42,707 nt of DNA from 70-18 sp041691815. GTDB lineage: Bacteria > Pseudomonadota > Alphaproteobacteria > Acetobacterales > Acetobacteraceae. Of this stretch, positions 1-7,741 are shown one piece after another (position 1 is the first letter of the stretch; every line of letters begins with the position of its first letter). Under the pieces are notes generated by a model. That model saw nothing but the letters and a program-made list of their open reading frames with translations, was not told the origin of the DNA and searched no databases. The DNA is taken from NCBI GenBank assembly GCA_041691815.1, contig JBEPTZ010000026.1, positions 1 to 42,707 on the forward strand, written 5' to 3'. A program made the translations under genes and the position numbers.

Positions 1-2
1 CC

Positions 3-1049
3 TCATGCTCCGAAAACTCTGCAATCCCGTATAATGTTTCCGGACAAACTCTTAGGAAATGGAACGAGCCGCCCGAACCGTCGCGCCTTCATCTATCGAC
101 GCTCCTACACCAAGTCATGGCACTCATCGGTGAACATGGCGGCATCACTGCCGCCGAGGCGTGGGAGATCTTGGTCAGATCGGGGATATTCAGTGGGGTG
201 GACATCGCGATGTTCGAGCGCCTGTTGCGTCGAATGGGCGACCCGGAAGTCGGGCTGCTGGAGCAGGCACCGGATGGCACGCTGCTTCCAGGGGCAGCCG
301 GGGAGAAATTGCTCGAAAGTCGGGACATTTTTGCGGTGTTCATGTCACCCGAGGAATACAAGGTGGTTGCCGAGGGCGGGAGGGCAATTGGACAGGTTCC
401 TGGCACTAACCCGTTCTCGCCGGGTCAGATGCTGGTCCTCGCCGGACGCCGCTGGCGGGTCATCGAAGTGAACGGGGAACGGCGGGAACTCACGGTCCGT
501 CCGGCCAAGGGAGGGACGCCACCAATCTTCGGAGGTGACCCACGACCACCTGCCGATGGCGTCGTTAGGGAGATGCGCCGGTTCTGGGATGACCTGGCAA
601 TCCCGGCCTATCTCGACACAGCGGCCAAGCAACTCGTGGTTGAGGCTCGGACCACCTATGACAGACTCGGCCTGCGCCACTCGTCGGTAGCCTGGCATGA
701 AGGGCAGATCCTACTGTTCCCCTGGATCGGCGAGCGGAAACAGCAGGCACTCGTATTGGCGCTCATCCAAGCCGAGCTTGAGCCTGCCCCACTCGGAATA
801 GCTGTTGGCGTTGGCGTCGAGCACAAGGAGAAGCTGATGAAAACCTTGTCAGACCTGACGAATGGCTCATTGCCCAGCGTCCTCGAACTCGCCGGGATGG
901 TGGAGAACAAGATTGTCGAGAAGTTCGACATGTTCCTCGGTGATGAACTTTTAGACCTGGCATGGGCAAATGATCGTCTCGACGTTTCGAGTCTACCTGA
1001 CATAGCGTCGGAATTGCTCCGGTCTCTCCAGTCAGCGAAAATCGGGTAG
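3..1049 (+). CDS. Lhr-like DEAD/DEAH helicase, C-terminal part (5' end outside window)
   Basis: The frame is open to the left window edge: no stop codon occurs from base 3 onward, so the ATG at 117 is internal and about 348 C-terminal residues are visible. The helicase motor (Walker motifs) would lie upstream. What is seen resembles the C-terminal part of Lhr-type superfamily 2 helicases: an alpha-helical winged-helix-like stretch (STLLHQVMALIGEHGG, then a helix-rich segment ending LLRRMG) followed by a beta-rich segment with FSPGQMLVLAGRRWRVIEV and VRPAKGG, which recalls the Lhr core beta-bundle. Lhr-like helicases act in DNA repair and, as BrxHI, in some BREX phage-defence operons. The gene sits 9 bp before an unknown protein and ends in an accessory-looking region of lower GC. 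Family call is good from sequence feel; a defence role is inference. Confidence 0.7.
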   Translation, partial: SCSENSAIPYNVSGQTLRKWNEPPEPSRLHLSTLLHQVMALIGEHGGITAAEAWEILVRSGIFSGVDIAMFERLLRRMGDPEVGLLEQAPDGTLLPGAAGEKLLESRDIFAVFMSPEEYKVVAEGGRAIGQVPGTNPFSPGQMLVLAGRRWRVIEVNGERRELTVRPAKGGTPPIFGGDPRPPADGVVREMRRFWDDLAIPAYLDTAAKQLVVEARTTYDRLGLRHSSVAWHEGQILLFPWIGERKQQALVLALIQAELEPAPLGIAVGVGVEHKEKLMKTLSDLTNGSLPSVLELAGMVENKIVEKFDMFLGDELLDLAWANDRLDVSSLPDIASELLRSLQSAKIG

Positions 1050-1058
1050 CCGGCTGCC

Positions 1059-1721
1059 ATGCGCCACAGCTTATTCCGATATTTCGATGATCGACGCTGG
1101 GCGGACGCATTCCTGGCTGGCGAGCTGTATTTCCGACCGTTGTCGTTTTTCCGGGCCTTCGAAGACGGCCAAGTCCGAGGCGATCGCCATGAGGGCGTGT
1201 CGGTGTACGCGCCGGAGGGCGGTCTGGTGATTACCAATCAGACCCAGGGCAAGACTTTCACCCTGCCCAACCACCGGCTCGAATCAGTGGCTCGCCAGGA
1301 TGACATCTGGGTTTACTGCCTGAGCAGGGTGTACACCGCGGCGCTGGCGGCTGAGTTCGGAGCTGCCGTCTGTGTGGAGATTTTGGACATTCCGGTATTC
1401 TGCAGGCGGGTTCGGGCAGTGCTACCGGCCGAGGCGGAAGTTATCGGCCGCCGGGTGGACTATTACCGGGCGACGGACGCTGGGAATCCGCGCTGGGCGC
1501 TGCCGGAGCAGATTGCCACATCAAAGCTCGACGTCTACGCCCGGCAGGTCGAGTTCCGGCTGGTGTTCTCCACCACCGGCGCCCTGGCGTTTGAAGATGT
1601 CTCATTGCGCTTGGTTCAAGGCGCGGCCGAGATACCCCCGCCGGCCAAACAGAGTGGGCAGGTGGTGTCCGTCGGAAGCTTGGCTGCTATCTGCCAAGTG
1701 CACGAGATCAGTCCCCGATGA
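1059..1721 (+). CDS. Conserved hypothetical protein, DUF2971-like
   Basis: A 220-residue soluble protein that starts 9 bp after the helicase stop, so it is probably cotranscribed with it. The N-terminus (LFRYFDDRRWADAFLAGELY, then FRPLSFFRAFED and RGDRHEG) follows the pattern of small proteins of the DUF2971 kind, which begin with a short aromatic-Tyr strand, a helix, and a charged loop. A middle segment DDIWVYCLSR and a later RQVEFRLVF are the other recognisable blocks. There is no signal peptide, membrane segment or catalytic motif that I can name. Members of such families occur often in mobile and defence regions, but their activity is not known. I do not assign a function. The ATG at 1059 is the first in frame and has acceptable spacing to the upstream gene. 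Confidence 0.6.
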   Translation: MRHSLFRYFDDRRWADAFLAGELYFRPLSFFRAFEDGQVRGDRHEGVSVYAPEGGLVITNQTQGKTFTLPNHRLESVARQDDIWVYCLSRVYTAALAAEFGAAVCVEILDIPVFCRRVRAVLPAEAEVIGRRVDYYRATDAGNPRWALPEQIATSKLDVYARQVEFRLVFSTTGALAFEDVSLRLVQGAAEIPPPAKQSGQVVSVGSLAAICQVHEISPR

Positions 1722-1853
1722 TGAGTCCTGTCTTATGAGTCTTGGCCGCTCCCAGAGAAAATTCGGACCGTGTTGTCATCGCGGACCAAACAGAACGTCA
1801 ACTTTTATCCCGCAATAGCAACTTATAATGCAGTAAATATAGACATTTAAACC

Positions 1854-1879
1854 TTGGGGGTAAATCGGCCTACCCCCAA
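1854..1879. repeat. Perfect 9-bp inverted repeat
   Basis: TTGGGGGTA (1854-1862) and TACCCCCAA (1871-1879) pair perfectly around an 8-base loop. No T run follows on the plus strand; on the minus strand it is followed by GGTTTAAATG, which is a poor terminator tail. It could be a weak terminator, an operator or a recombination arm site near the tRNA fragment. Only the symmetry is certain. Confidence 0.6.
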
Positions 1880-2024
1880 CCCCCGGAGACAAACCGCCCA
1901 AGAGAGAGCCAAAACCGGGTTCGTTGCGCCCCTGGCACCCCCAAGCTATCCGCGCAAATCCAGGCCAAACCTGCCGTTCAGCGGGGTGTGACTCGGCCGG
2001 AAGAATATTTGTGGGATGGTCAAT

Positions 2025-2078
2025 TGGAGCGGGCGATGGGATTCGAACCCTCGGCCCCAACCTTGGCAAGGGTTGGGC
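2025..2078 (-). pseudogene. 3' fragment of tRNA-Gly(GCC), probable att-site remnant
   Basis: Read on the minus strand, the sequence gives the anticodon loop TTGCCAA, the 3' side of the anticodon stem, the T arm (GAGGGTTCGAATCCC) and the 3' acceptor strand CGCCCGC, with TCCA at its end. That is the 3' half of a standard bacterial tRNA-Gly(GCC). The 5' half is absent: no GCGGGCG acceptor strand or D arm is found at the expected distance, and the 5' side of the anticodon stem carries an extra C. This is the pattern left when an integrative element recombines in a tRNA gene. The break lies near the anticodon loop, a common crossover zone. It is not a functional tRNA. Confidence 0.8.
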
Positions 2079-2156
2079 TCATCGTGCGAGATATGTTCGG
2101 TATAAGTGGGTCCATGCCCCTGGACCTCTGCCCACAGGCAATAAAAGTCGGGGGTT

Positions 2157-2197
2157 CCAAGGGCTATGCCCTTGGCGGGGTGCGGGGCAGCGCCCCG
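2157..2197 (-). terminator. Tandem GC-rich hairpins downstream of the liv operon
   Basis: Two adjacent palindromes lie 20-60 bases beyond the stop of the fused transporter gene: CGGGGC/GCCCCG around AGC (2183-2197) and CCAAGGGC/GCCCTTGG around TAT (2157-2175). On the minus strand they are followed by AACCCCCGACTTTTATT, a short T-containing tail. They probably end transcription of the operon. The arrangement also resembles GC-rich intergenic palindromes common in Acetobacteraceae, so it may be a dispersed repeat. Confidence 0.5.
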
Positions 2198-2216
2198 TGC
2201 TTGCTTCCTTGCGCCC

Positions 2217-4715
2217 TCACGCCGCCTCCGCCTGCCCCACCCCCAGCAGCCGCGCCTGCAACGCCGGGTCGGCGGCCAGCGTGGCGGCGCTGCCGGCATA
2301 GGCCACCTGCCCGTTCACCAGCACGCAGGCATGGTCGGCGAACGGCAGCACCGCCTCGGCATGGTGTTCGACGATCACCATCGCCACCCGGCCGCGCAGC
2401 CGCACCAGGGCGGCCATCACCTCCTGCACGATCGCCGGTGCCAGCCCCTCGAACGGCTCGTCGAGCAGGATCAGCCGGCTCGGCACCATCAGCGCGCGGG
2501 CGATCGCCACCATCTGCCGCTCGCCGCCGGAGAGGTTCTCGGCCTTGGCGCGCTGGCGGGTGCGCAGCCGCGGGAACAACTCGAACGCCTGCTCGATGCT
2601 GATCCCGCCCGGCCGCGCCGCGATGCGCAGATTCTCCACCACCGAAAGGTTGGGGAACAGCCGCCGCCCTTCCGGCACCAGCGACATGCCGGCGCGGTTG
2701 ATCTGGTAGCTGGCCATCCGCGTGGTCTCCTGGCCGGCGAACACCACCCTGCCCTCGCGCGGCCGCAGCGTGCCGGTCAGCGCCCGCAGCAGCGTGGTCT
2801 TGCCGACGCCGTTGCGCCCCAGCAGCGCCACCGCCTGACCCTCGCGCACCAACAGGTCCAGCCCCTCCAGCACGGTGCTGCCGCCATAGCCGACCGACAG
2901 GCCCTCCACCCGCAGCAACTCCGCCGCCTCGTCGCCCACCGGTGCCGCGGCGGCGATGCCGGCGACATTGCGCTCGCCGGTGCCCAGATAGGCGGCGATC
3001 ACCTCCGGGTTGGCCGCCACCTCCTCCGGCTTGCCGTCGGCGATCAGCCTTCCCTGATGCAGCACGCTGATGCGGTCGGATAGCGCCAGCACGCGGTCGA
3101 TATCGTGCTCGATCAGCAGCACCGCATGGGTATCGGCCAGCTTGCGGATCAACGCGCCCACCACCTGGCGATCGGCCTCGGCCAGCCCGGCCAGCGGCTC
3201 GTCGAGCAGCAGGATCTTGGCGTCGATCGCCAGCGTGATGGCGATCTCCAGCAGCCGCTTGGCGCCGTGCGGCAGGTTGGCGCATTGCTCGTGGCCGCGC
3301 GCCTCCAGCCCGACCGCCTGCAATATCGACCACACCCGCAAAGCCTGCCCGGCATCGCCATGCGCGTCGACGAAGAAATCGCGGCTGCGGGTTCGGGCCT
3401 GCACCGCGATGCGGATATTCTCGAACACGGTCAGGTTGGGAAACACCGACAGGATCTGGAACGACCGCCCGATGCCCAGGCGCGCCCGGCGATGCATCGG
3501 CATGCGGGTGATGTCCCGCTCCTCGAAGGTGATGCTGCCGGCATTCGGCGCCAGGATGCCGGACAGCATGTTGAAGAACGTGGTCTTGCCCGCCCCGTTC
3601 GGCCCGATCAGGCTGTGCAGCCGGAACGGATACACCTCCAGCGCGATGTTATCGGCGGTCACCAGCGTGCCGAACTGCTTGCTCAGCCCGCGCACCGACA
3701 GGATCGGCTGCTCGGGGTCGGCATCGATCGCGCCGCCGGCCAGGGGCGGGATGATCGCCGGCCGCGCCGGAATGCTGTGCCGCACCAGCGTCCAGCCCAC
3801 CCGCCCGAACAGGCGCTGCGCCACGCCGACAATCCCCTCCGGCGACAGCAGCGCGAACAGGATGATGATCGGCGCGAAGATCAGCCACCAGCTTTCGGTG
3901 ATCGCCGACAGCCGGTCCTGCAATATGGTGAACGCGACCGCGCCGAACAGCGGCCCCAGCACCTGGTGCACGCCGCCCAGCACCACCATCAGCAGCGCGT
4001 CGCCGGCATGCCGCCAGCCGAGATTGTCGGCATAGGCGCCGCGCAGCAGCAGCGCCAGCAGCCCGCCGGCATAGCCGATCACCCCGCCCATCAGCACGAA
4101 CGAGGCGAATTTCAGCGCGAACACGTTGTAGCCCAGGCTGGCCATGCGCAACTGGTTGTCGCGCAGCGCCTGCAACGCCCGGCCGAACGGCGCGTGGGCG
4201 ACCCGCCACAGCAGCCAGATGCCCAGGCTCACCGTCACCACGGTGAAGGCGTGGAACGCGAGATCGCCGCGCAGCCATTGCCGCTGCACGCCTTGCAAGC
4301 CGTTCTCGCCACCGGTCAGCGCGGTCCATTTGAACGCGATCTCGAAGGCGATCTGCGAAAAGGCCAGCGTCAGCAACGAGAAATACAGCCCACTGCGGCG
4401 CAGGATGATCAGCGCAATGACGGCCGCCAGCAGGAAGGAGAACGCCACCGCGAACACCAGTGCCGCGATCTCGTTGTCGAGGAACCGCAGCATGGCGATT
4501 GCGGTCGCATAGCTGGCGCAGCCGAAGAACACCGAGGCGCCGAACGGCACCAGCCCGGTATAACCGACCAGCAAATTCACCCCGGCGCCATACAGCGTGT
4601 AGATGGCGATCTCGGTGATCAGCGTCACCGGCGCGCCCATCGCCTGCCACAGCAGGGTGAGCCCCACCAGCACCACGAACACCCAGGTGACGGGGTGGCG
4701 CGCCAGCCGCGTCAC
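2217..4715 (-). CDS. livM/livG/livF: Fused Liv-type ABC importer: LivM permease + LivG ATPase + LivF ATPase
   Basis: One 832-residue protein carries three subunits that are usually separate. Residues 1-about 320 are a LivM-like permease with about ten hydrophobic segments and the family motif YTGLVPFGASVFFGCASYA. Residues about 340-580 are a LivG-like ATPase: Walker A GPNGAGKTT, a diverged signature LPHGAKRLLEIA, Walker B ILLLDEP. Residues about 595-832 are a LivF-like ATPase: Walker A GRNGVGKTT, signature LSGGERQMVAIARAL, Walker B LILLDEP. No stop or frameshift separates the domains. The GTG start overlaps the livH stop (GTGA), which fixes the start. With LivH and the binding protein it would form a complete branched-chain-amino-acid-family importer, but such systems also import organic acids, and the neighbouring enzymes suggest that here. 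Confidence 0.93.
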   Translation of the reverse strand: MTRLARHPVTWVFVVLVGLTLLWQAMGAPVTLITEIAIYTLYGAGVNLLVGYTGLVPFGASVFFGCASYATAIAMLRFLDNEIAALVFAVAFSFLLAAVIALIILRRSGLYFSLLTLAFSQIAFEIAFKWTALTGGENGLQGVQRQWLRGDLAFHAFTVVTVSLGIWLLWRVAHAPFGRALQALRDNQLRMASLGYNVFALKFASFVLMGGVIGYAGGLLALLLRGAYADNLGWRHAGDALLMVVLGGVHQVLGPLFGAVAFTILQDRLSAITESWWLIFAPIIILFALLSPEGIVGVAQRLFGRVGWTLVRHSIPARPAIIPPLAGGAIDADPEQPILSVRGLSKQFGTLVTADNIALEVYPFRLHSLIGPNGAGKTTFFNMLSGILAPNAGSITFEERDITRMPMHRRARLGIGRSFQILSVFPNLTVFENIRIAVQARTRSRDFFVDAHGDAGQALRVWSILQAVGLEARGHEQCANLPHGAKRLLEIAITLAIDAKILLLDEPLAGLAEADRQVVGALIRKLADTHAVLLIEHDIDRVLALSDRISVLHQGRLIADGKPEEVAANPEVIAAYLGTGERNVAGIAAAAPVGDEAAELLRVEGLSVGYGGSTVLEGLDLLVREGQAVALLGRNGVGKTTLLRALTGTLRPREGRVVFAGQETTRMASYQINRAGMSLVPEGRRLFPNLSVVENLRIAARPGGISIEQAFELFPRLRTRQRAKAENLSGGERQMVAIARALMVPSRLILLDEPFEGLAPAIVQEVMAALVRLRGRVAMVIVEHHAEAVLPFADHACVLVNGQVAYAGSAATLAADPALQARLLGVGQAEAA

Positions 4716-5575
4716 TCGAAGCGCTCCCAGCGCTCACCGAGCAATCCGCGCGGGCGGATCAGCAGGATCACCGCCATCGCCACATACATCATCGTGGTGG
4801 CGGCGGACGGCGCGAACTGGATGGTCAGCGCCGACACCACGCCGATCAGCAGCCCGGCGATCACCGCCCCGGCGAACGAGCCGAGGCCGCCGATGGTCAC
4901 CACCACGAAGGCCGGCATGATCGCCCCTTCGGACATCGCCGGCGTCACCGTCCACAGCGGCGCCGCCAGCACCCCGGCGATGCCAGCGATGGCACAGCCC
5001 AGCCCGAAGGTCGCGGTCAGCACCCGGGGCAGCGGAATACCCAGCAGCCCGACCATCTCCGGGTCGCGCGAGCCGGCGCGCAGGATGCGGCCGAACGGGG
5101 TGAATTGCAGGAACGCCCACAGCGCCAGCAGCACCACCACGGTGAGCACGAACACGAACAGCCGGTATTTGGTGATCAGCACCGGCCCCCACAGATAGAT
5201 GCCGGTGAACGGCGCGCTGAACGGCTGGCCGATGCCGCCATAGGCCAGCCGCAGCAAAGCCTCGATCATCAACGCCAGCGCGAAGGTGACGATCAGGCTG
5301 ACCAGCGGCTCCTTGTCGTAAAGCTGGCGGATCAGCAGCCGCTCGGCCGCCATGCCGACCACGCCGACCAGCAGCGGCGCCAGGATCACCGCCGGCCAGC
5401 CGGCCAGCTGGTACAGGCTGATGGCGAAATACGCCCCCAGCGCGAAGAAGCCGCCATGCGCGAAGTTCACGATGCCGAGCAGTCCGAAGATGATCGACAG
5501 CCCGATCGCGATCAGCACGTAGAGGCCGCCGAGCACCAGCCCGGCGACGATCTGCGACAGCAGGATATCCAGCAT
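4712..5575 (-). CDS. livH: LivH-type ABC transporter permease
   Basis: This 287-residue inner-membrane protein has the LivH hallmarks: an N-terminal LVLGGLYVLIAIGLSIIFGL followed by GIVNFAHGGFFALGAY, several further hydrophobic helices, and the cytoplasmic EAA-like segment FGRILRAGSRDPEMVGLLGI that docks on the ATPases. The end RPRGLLGE is also typical. Length matches the family (about 290). It starts 10 bp after the stop of the substrate-binding protein and overlaps the fused LivMGF gene by 4 bp, so all three transport genes are one translational unit. LivH would pair with the LivM domain of the fusion to form the membrane channel. Confidence 0.93.
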   Translation of the reverse strand: MLDILLSQIVAGLVLGGLYVLIAIGLSIIFGLLGIVNFAHGGFFALGAYFAISLYQLAGWPAVILAPLLVGVVGMAAERLLIRQLYDKEPLVSLIVTFALALMIEALLRLAYGGIGQPFSAPFTGIYLWGPVLITKYRLFVFVLTVVVLLALWAFLQFTPFGRILRAGSRDPEMVGLLGIPLPRVLTATFGLGCAIAGIAGVLAAPLWTVTPAMSEGAIMPAFVVVTIGGLGSFAGAVIAGLLIGVVSALTIQFAPSAATTMMYVAMAVILLIRPRGLLGERWERFE

Positions 5576-5585
5576 GGAAGTGGGT

Positions 5586-6830
5586 TCAGCCCATCTTGCA
5601 GCCGTTGGCCACCGGGTCGCCGAACACCTTCTCCAGATCGGCGGCGTTCTTCGGCACCGAGGCCAGCACGTCGAAATAATCCCACTGGTCGGTGATCTTT
5701 GGCTTCACCGACACCACCAGGTTCTTCAGCAGCAACTGGTGGTCGCCCTTGCGGTAATAGTACGGGTTCTCCGCGCTGCCGCCCTTCCAGGCCTCCAGCC
5801 CGGCGATGATGGCGTCCGCCTCGGTGGACTTGCCGGCGTCGATGGCGTCGAACAGCGAGGTGGCGGTGAGCCAGCCCATCCACGCCTTATCGGCGGCCGG
5901 CTTGCCGTATTTCTTCAGGTAGCGGGCGGCGAAATCCTTCTCGGCCGGGGTGTTGGCGGCGTTGTCGTACCACCACAGCGAGGTGTACAGCCCGGTCGCC
6001 GCGGTGGGGCCGACCGACCAGATATCGGTGTCGCCGATGGCGATCTCGCAGATCGGGATCTTGCCGCGCATGCCCATCTCGTTCCACTGCTTGAGGAACG
6101 TCGAGAGGTCGCCGGCCGGCACGCCGCCGAGGATGATGTCGGGCTTGGCGGCGCGGATTTTCAGGATGAACGAGCTGTAGTCCGGGGTGTTCAGCGGCAC
6201 GCTGTCATCGCCCACTACGGTGCCGCCCTCTTTCGCCAGAATCTCCTTGAACGACTTGGCGATGTCCTGGCCGAACGCATAGGCGGCGGTGAGGAAATAC
6301 CATTTCTTGCCCTTCTCCAGCAGATAGGGCGCGAACATGTCGGCCTGCACCGCCACCGGGGTGTTCAGCCGGAAGGTGTAGCGGTTGCAGTTCTTGCCGG
6401 TGATGTCGGTGGCGGCCGCGTTGTCGATCACGAACGGCACTTTCAGCCGCAATGCGGTGGCCTGCTCGGCCAGCGCGCTGGAGCTGAGTGCGCCGCCCAG
6501 CACCGCCACCACGCCGGCCTCCTGCACCAGCTTCTGCATGTTCTGCTGCGCGCCCTGCGGGCTCGGCTCGTCGTACCAGATCAGGCTGGCCGGCTTGCCC
6601 ATCAGCTTGTTACCGCGCATCTCCAGCGCCAGCATGCTGCCATTGGCGAGGTATTCGGTCTGTGCGGCGATATCGCCGGTCTTGGCCAGCAGCAGGCCAA
6701 TCTTGATCTCATCGGCCGCCTGCGCGCGGGAGATGAACGGCGCGCCGAGGCTGGTGGCGGCAGCACCGCCGGCGCCCAACAGCACAGCGCGGCGGCCCAA
6801 CGTGGATGCGAGCGAGCGGGAATCGGTCAT
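5586..6830 (-). CDS. Periplasmic substrate-binding protein of Liv-type ABC importer
   Basis: A 414-residue type I periplasmic binding protein (LivJ/HmgT-like receptor fold). The frame extends further upstream, but the ATG at 6830 is preceded by a good GGGAGAG ribosome site and gives a signal peptide: LGRRAVLLGAGGAAATSLG ending in ...SRAQA before DEIKIGLLL. The twin arginine makes Tat export plausible. After it come the expected motifs: KIGLLLAKTGDIA (first strand), AVLGGALSSSALA (hinge-facing loop) and RFRLNTPVA-like RYTFRLNTP. It delivers the ligand to LivH-LivMGF. The ligand is not evident; the family covers amino acids, aromatic and alicyclic acids, and amides. The position behind four catabolic genes favours their substrate. 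Confidence 0.9.
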   Translation of the reverse strand: MTDSRSLASTLGRRAVLLGAGGAAATSLGAPFISRAQAADEIKIGLLLAKTGDIAAQTEYLANGSMLALEMRGNKLMGKPASLIWYDEPSPQGAQQNMQKLVQEAGVVAVLGGALSSSALAEQATALRLKVPFVIDNAAATDITGKNCNRYTFRLNTPVAVQADMFAPYLLEKGKKWYFLTAAYAFGQDIAKSFKEILAKEGGTVVGDDSVPLNTPDYSSFILKIRAAKPDIILGGVPAGDLSTFLKQWNEMGMRGKIPICEIAIGDTDIWSVGPTAATGLYTSLWWYDNAANTPAEKDFAARYLKKYGKPAADKAWMGWLTATSLFDAIDAGKSTEADAIIAGLEAWKGGSAENPYYYRKGDHQLLLKNLVVSVKPKITDQWDYFDVLASVPKNAADLEKVFGDPVANGCKMG

Positions 6831-6913
6831 GCGGTCTCTCCCTGATGGCCCCGCCTCGTGCGGGCGGGCCGTTGTTTCGTTTATGCGGGCGATGCTAGCG
6901 GCAGTTTTCGGCG

Positions 6914-7741
6914 TTAGGAATGGCTTTCCTGCCCCGGCTCCAGCACCGCCCGGCTGGCGGCCAGCGCCTGGCGGGCCCATTCGCGGTCGCCGAGCAGCGG
7001 AATCCGGCTGTCGGACGGCACTTCCACGCTCACCGGCAGATCGGCCGGCAGGGCGGCGAACAGGGCTGCCAGATCGATACCGCCCTCGCCGGGCAGCAGG
7101 CGTTCGGCGCGGGCGGTGAAAATCAGTCCGGCATCGTCCGGCGGGATTCCGGCCGGCGCGTCGCAGATTTGCGCGTAGCCGAACAGTTGCGGCGGGCAGG
7201 CGGCGAGCTCGGCGAGCGAGGAGGCCGATCTGGCGAAGTGCAAGGCGTCCACCAGGATGCGTGCATTCGAATGCGCGGCCGCAGAAACCACGCGAAACGC
7301 GTCGGAAAATGATTTCACCGCCGTCCACGGCATGAATTCCAGGTCGCAGGTGAGATGATAGGCCGATGCCGTTTCGCATAGTTCGGAGTACGAATTGGTG
7401 AGGCGTGCCACATCGGGGTCGTCGCCGGCCACCAGGATCGCCCGCGCGCCGAGGCGTTGGCCGGTTTCCAGGAAGGCGGTGTAGTCGGAAATGCGGAAAT
7501 GCGGTGCGAGTCGGATTATTTCGAGATCGAACACGCCGATGCCGGTGTCGCGCAGCGCCGCCAGCGTCTCGCGCAGCAGTGCCGGGTCGGTATGCAACGG
7601 CTGACTGCCGCCGCCGGGTGCCGCCGGCAGCAGGCGCAGGCCGAGATGGCGATAGCCGAGTTCGGCGGCGAGACGCACCGCGTCCGGCGGGGTGAGGCGG
7701 TTGGCGGTGAGGTAGGCCAGCGAATAGCTGCGCGCGGTCAT
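6914..7741 (-). CDS. Sugar phosphate isomerase/epimerase family TIM-barrel protein
   Basis: A 275-residue member of the xylose isomerase-like TIM-barrel family (COG1082), which includes IolE, IolI and the 3-dehydroshikimate dehydratases AsbF/QuiC. Likely metal ligands are visible in barrel order: Glu in CDLEFMPW, Asp in ILVDALHF, Gln in FGYAQICDAP (often His in relatives) and Glu in VSVEVPSD. The ATG at 7741 overlaps the stop of the preceding flavoprotein gene by 4 bp, which decides the start; the longer frame upstream is coincidental. The gene is followed after 83 bp by the binding protein of the importer. By context it may dehydrate or isomerise a cyclic hydroxy-acid intermediate; the exact reaction cannot be read from sequence. 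Confidence 0.82.
   Translation of the reverse strand: MTARSYSLAYLTANRLTPPDAVRLAAELGYRHLGLRLLPAAPGGGSQPLHTDPALLRETLAALRDTGIGVFDLEIIRLAPHFRISDYTAFLETGQRLGARAILVAGDDPDVARLTNSYSELCETASAYHLTCDLEFMPWTAVKSFSDAFRVVSAAAHSNARILVDALHFARSASSLAELAACPPQLFGYAQICDAPAGIPPDDAGLIFTARAERLLPGEGGIDLAALFAALPADLPVSVEVPSDSRIPLLGDREWARQALAASRAVLEPGQESHS

Larger units (their letters stand above)
1722..2216. other. Intergenic accessory boundary region without a supported gene
   Basis: About 495 bases hold no convincing coding frame. The stretch at 1795-1860 is AT-rich and contains a TATAAT at 1824-1829, but no matching -35 box at the usual distance. It then holds a 9-bp hairpin (1854-1879), a partial tRNA-Gly (2025-2078, minus) and a pair of GC-rich hairpins (2157-2197) beside the end of the transporter operon. 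The open frames crossing it are by-products of the tRNA fragment and of GC bias. Confidence 0.6.

Noticed and set aside
1801..1829. Promoter with TATAAT at 1824
   Set aside because: No -35 match lies at 16-18 bases upstream and no gene starts within a reasonable distance on the plus strand.
1776..2069. A small minus-strand protein beginning MPRLGPRVRIPSPAP
   Set aside because: Such N-termini are a well known artefact of translating a tRNA 3' end; the frame overlaps the tRNA-Gly fragment.
2025..2078. A functional tRNA-Gly gene
   Set aside because: The 5' acceptor strand and D arm are absent and the 5' side of the anticodon stem has an extra base, so it cannot fold as a complete tRNA.
3105..5198. 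A 697-codon plus-strand frame opposite the transporter genes
   Set aside because: It is a Gln/His/Arg-rich shadow of livMGF and livH without ribosome site or domain.
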